NCBI GenBank assembly: GCA_019096195.1
Contig: JAGTXK010000028.1
Span: 48,645 to 112,644, forward strand
Reading direction: 5' to 3'
Source: Boletus sp. NGJ
Taxonomy: Eukaryota; Basidiomycota; Agaricomycetes; Boletales; Boletaceae
Length of the DNA stretch: 64,000 bases
This document shows, piece after piece, positions 60,440 through 64,000 of this stretch (positions within the stretch are counted from its first letter, which is position 1; each line of letters begins with the position of its first letter). The position numbers were made by a program, and so were the translations under genes. A model generated the notes under the pieces. That model did not search any database, was not told the origin of the DNA, and saw only the letters and a program-made list of their open reading frames with translations.

Positions 60440-60725
60440 TAAGTGTAGGTCTACACTTTTGGTACACTTTGTGACTACATTCTTACTACACTTTGGTGGG
60501 CATTTTTGGTACACTTTTGGTACACTTTTGTTTGCTACACTGTACTACACTGTGCTACACTTTTGTTTGCTTTTTTTACTACACTTTGTTTGCTACACTT
60601 TTGCTACATTTGGTGCACATTTTTGCTACATTGTACTACACTCTTTCCTACACTTTTTGTACAACATTTGACTACATCTTTGACTATACTTTTTGTACAC
60701 TTTTTGACTACACTTTTTGTATACT
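60440..60725. repeat. TACACTTT-rich low-complexity tract
   Basis: Irregular repeats of CTACACTTTT, GGTACACTTT and TTTGCTACAC fill about 280 bases. Open frames across it are products of the repeat and are not counted as genes. Confidence 0.8.
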
Positions 60726-60754
60726 TCCGACCTCAAGCATTGCCAACTGAGGCA

Positions 60755-60905
60755 ATATGTAAGAGAGAGAAAGGCAATTTCAAAGCTAAATGAAACAGGG
60801 TACTCTACCAGCTACTTATATACTACTGATAGTGGTGCACAGACTGTGCTATGCTATGATGTCATAGGTACTGGGTATGACATCACAGGAACGAAGAATG
60901 TTAGT
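60755..60905 (-). repeat. LTR-like fragment related to the chromovirus LTR
   Basis: The order taagagagagaaagg, caatttcaaagcta, then ctacttatatacta matches the chromovirus LTR (aagagagagaaaagg, aattccaaagcta, ctacttatatacta). The priming word and the TATA region are kept at similar spacing. It is a diverged solo LTR or relative. Confidence 0.55.
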
Positions 60906-63735
60906 GTCCAATAGTGAAAGAGAGAAATGGTGGAATGAGATGCATATGGTATATGCATGTAAGGGAAATGGTAGTCCATGATGCTCTAGGCATGGTTACA
61001 TTGTGATATATCAGAAGGAACTAATAGATAGGAATGCAAGATGAAATGAAGGAGAAATCTAGGTGCAGGACTTTCAGAGGGTTCCAGGGGTGTTCCAGTT
61101 AGGATGCTTGGGACAGTCGAAATACTCGGGATGGTCGGAGCACTCAGAACATGTACCCTATAAATAACTTGGTAATCTAGTATTGCTTGATTAGTACTTG
61201 TGGTGATATGATAGATGATCTACAGTGTGAGCCGAGGATCGGGGATCAAGTGAGGGAGTCAAGGGTCTGGAGGTGAACTCCTGATTAGTAACCTTGTGTA
61301 GATGCTGAGCACTGTGTCAGGCATGTCCACGGTGGGTGTAGTATACTGAGCACTGCATCAGATACTATCTATGGGATGGGGTATAGTTTAGAGGTGTGTG
61401 GGCCTGTACTTGTGGTGGTGAGTGCCAGTGTTAGCCATGAGGCTACTTGGTGTTGTAGGTGTATCAGGTACAACAAGGGTACTGCTAGTGAAAGCGTATG
61501 TAGATGTGAGTGATGGTGTGATATATCATATGAGGAAGGATATGATGAGTGACTGCTCTAGGTGTGTGCGAGGTAAGGCAAGGATGGAGCTTGGTTGATG
61601 GTAGATGAATGTATCATCTATAGATAGTGTGAGAGTGTAGGGAGGTGGTGATAAATAATAGGTATCATGAGTGAACGTTTCAACTATGAATGTACTATGA
61701 ATACTATGAAATGCTATGATACTATGACACTATGATACTATGAACACTATGAATATACTATGGATATTATGAATACACTTTCAATACTATGACACTATGA
61801 GCACTATGATGAAATTCTGTATTTACTGAGGTAAGTAGTAATAATTGCTAGTAGTCTAGTATGGGGTACTCACTCTCACTACTTGCAGACACAGAGTCAG
61901 ACACAGCTGAGTTACTGGAGTAAATATATGTTTATGAAAGCTATAGATCAGCTGCCAACAGGGTTTGAATGGCACTGTAAGCTTGTGTGTGTCCACAGCA
62001 ATGATGAGACTCATGGAGCAGGTCAAAATCCTAGTGATAATGCAGCTACTGAGGGTATTAACGAAGAACTTGAGCTTTGGGTATGTAATCCTATTGCCTG
62101 CATGCAGGAATTGCTTGGGAATCCAGCATTTTGCAATGAGTTGGCTTATACACCCAAGAAAGTGTATACTGACCCCTAAGCACAAACTTGCCACTACTAT
62201 ATGGCAAGATGTGGACAGGAGAATGGTGGTGGAAACCCAGGTAAGTACCTGGTCAGCTGTTTATCAGCTCTTGAATATATGTTGAACATTCCACTTAGTT
62301 ATGTTTGCCCATGGGAGCCACTGTTGTGCTTGTGATCCTAGCATCCAATAAGACTGAACTTTCTAGATTTAAGGGAAATAAGGTCGCCTGGCCAGTCTAC
62401 CTCACAATCAGCAACATCTCAAAAGAAGTTCATCATTAGCCAGGATACCACACTTCATTTTATTGGGTTACATACCAGTTGTGAAAGTGGACACAGATGC
62501 ATTCGAGAACCACTCCACAGCTGGATACCGCCTGTTCTACTACTGCATGAAGATGATGCTACAGCCTCTGGTGGCTGCAGGGCCTGAGGGCATAGAGACT
62601 GTGTGCACAGATGGGCAGATCAAATGGGTCTATTCAATACTTGCAGCATTCATTGGGGACCATCTAGAACAGTGCCTGATGGCATGTTGTGCTGAAAACT
62701 GCTATCCAAAGTGTCACATGCTGACTAACCAGCAAGGTGCAAACACCTGGTTCCCACAGTGCAATCAAGAGCAAACAGCACATGTTCTCCATGCATAAGC
62801 CTCCAGTTGATATCCTTCTGAGTTTGTTGCTGAGGGCCTTTGCCTAGTCTTTTTGCCCTTCTGGGTTAATCTTCCTTACACCAACATCTTCATATGTATC
62901 ACCTCTAACATCCTCCAGCAGCTCCACCAGGGACTCTTCAAGGATCACCTCAAGAAATGGTGCTCAGCTCTTGCAGGAAAAAAGCTTTCAATAGTCAGTT
63001 TCATATGATGCCCATCCATTCTGGGCTTCATCATTTTAAGGAGGGCATTTTCAAAATTAAGTAGTGGACTGGCACTGACAATAAACAGCTCCAGAGAGTC
63101 TTTGTGATGGCACTTGTTGGGACAATGCCCAATCATGATGTTATTCAAGCCAGCTGTGCACTACTTCATTTCATCAGTCTAGTGCAGTATTAATCTCAAA
63201 CAGACAATACATTATGAAGATTACAGCATGCACTCAATGAGTTCCATGCACTTATGGATGTATTTATTGAGCTTGGATGCCGTGAGCACTTCAATCTCCC
63301 GAAATTTCACTCACTATATCACTACTCAACTTGATAAGGCAGTTTGATAGCCTAGATGGCTTTAACACAGAGAATTTGGAGAATCTCCATATAGATTATG
63401 TCAAAAAGGCATATGCTGCAAGTAATCGAAAGGATTACATGATACAGATGACAAAATGGCTAATCTGCCAGAAAGCAGTCACATGGTTCAAAATGTATCT
63501 GACATTTTGCCTGGATGGTACTGGCTTATCCTCAGATCACTCTGTGAGCAAATATGGGAATGACCCAGATAGCAATGCTGGACCCATCACATGTTCCAAC
63601 CAAGCATTAACACCCACAATATCATACCACATTGCCCTTTGTCCTCATTTTCCTAAGAGGCCAGTGCCATACAGTGGCTCAAAAAACTGTCCGCATATTT
63701 GGTCATTTTTCACTAAATGCGTTATTCCCCAATAA

Positions 63736-64000
63736 CTTTGAATCCTTACCCTAACATATAGGTGTGTGAAATAAAGCACTGACCCTTGGCTTTCTATCCA
63801 TTAAGGTTCTAAGACATATAAATAAGAATTGATGAACTGGCAGCCATTTCAAAATAATGACTCATTCAGACAGTTTTTTGACTCTAAGTTTTGATTACAT
63901 ATATTGGACCCTAGCATGCTGTAATATGATTACATACATTTGGTAGGGCTTCTATTATGTCACCATTATGTAACTGAGTGTCAGACAACATATATAAACC
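63736..64000. other. Window end, no gene seen
   Basis: AT-rich degenerate repeat sequence without open frames, downstream of the last Plavaka block. Confidence 0.4.

Larger units (their letters stand above)
59955..61808. mobile_element. 1.85 kb inverted-repeat element with CATAGT arrays
   Basis: The left end CATAGTGCTTATAGT (59955) matches the reverse complement of the right end (CATAGTGCTCATAGT, ending 61808). Next to each end is an array: CATAGT-like words at 59955-60072 and ACTATG-like words, the reverse complement, at 61680-61808. Between lie a hexanucleotide tract, TACACTTT-rich DNA and an LTR-like fragment. No transposase frame is seen, so it is non-autonomous or decayed. It splits the Plavaka transposase. 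A target duplication was not identified. Confidence 0.6.
59393..63735 (+). pseudogene. Plavaka-type transposase, interrupted
   Basis: Plavaka elements are CACTA-related DNA transposons of basidiomycetes. The 5' part has a C2H2-like finger (CHHCGHYSQEFPTLAGVQCH, about 59433) and FADCKEWELADWLLKNVNQH then AINEFLKLLIV. After the insertion at 59955-61808 it resumes with WSKYMFMKAIDQLPTGFEWH, NPAFCNELAYTPKKVYTDP, NKTELSRF then AWPVYLTISNISKEVHH (about 62350-62440), YRLFYYCMKMMLQPLVAAGP and LEQCLMACCAENCYPKCHML. A late block FNTENLENLHIDYVKKAYAA and SNRKDYMIQMTKWL lies at 63360-63480. Stops and frame changes separate the blocks, and no terminal repeats are seen in the window. Confidence 0.8.

Noticed and set aside
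60363-60793. Three overlapping open frames of 85-102 codons
   Set aside because: They consist of Thr/Leu/Phe/Tyr repeats produced by the TACACTTT tract and have no independent coding evidence.

Overview
The window is genomic DNA of a filamentous basidiomycete, most likely an Agaricomycete. The genes have many short introns of about 45 to 80 bases with GT..AG ends. The gene set includes a class I hydrophobin, a fungal type sesquiterpene synthase, a FUS3/KSS1 type MAP kinase and secreted GH16 glucanase. The mobile DNA (CACTA/tnp2, Plavaka, pogo and chromovirus elements, and a DUF6532 type protein) is also typical of that group. Species cannot be named from the sequence alone.

The first 39 kb is gene rich but holds one transposon island. 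From left to right: the 3' end of the checkpoint clamp loader RAD17; a mitochondrial TPR protein like Mgr3; a transposon island at about 5.0-14.6 kb (a pogo element with TA target duplication, then a CACTA element); SEC62; mitochondrial glutaredoxin GRX5; a broken gene for a protein with one CxxCH haem-c motif; a TMEM163/CDF-like membrane protein with a Cys-rich tail; a pheromone-response type MAP kinase; an NTF2+RRM+RGG protein like G3BP; a GH16 glucanase; a small unrecognised gene; the ribosome biogenesis helicase MAK5; an intronless F-box-like protein; a sesquiterpene synthase; and a hydrophobin.

From about 39.8 kb to the end the window is almost entirely repetitive and decayed: an 843 bp element with perfect 26 bp inverted repeats; a complete Ty3/gypsy chromovirus (349 bp LTRs, GTCTT target duplication, polypurine tract, and a primer-binding site that matches its own LTR, as in Tf1/sushi self-priming elements); a second chromovirus remnant with a zinc-knuckle ORF behind pol; a Ty1/copia remnant; a DUF6532-like pseudogene; and a Plavaka transposase pseudogene split by a 1.85 kb inverted-repeat element.

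One mutational signature runs through the repeats. The two chromovirus LTRs differ only by transitions, many at CpG-derived positions. Every transposase or polyprotein I could follow is broken by TGA or TAG codons where the family expects Arg or Gln, as C to T change at CGA or CAG would give. The host genes, apart from the CxxCH gene, do not show this. It points to methylation or RIP-like silencing of repeats beside an active gene block.
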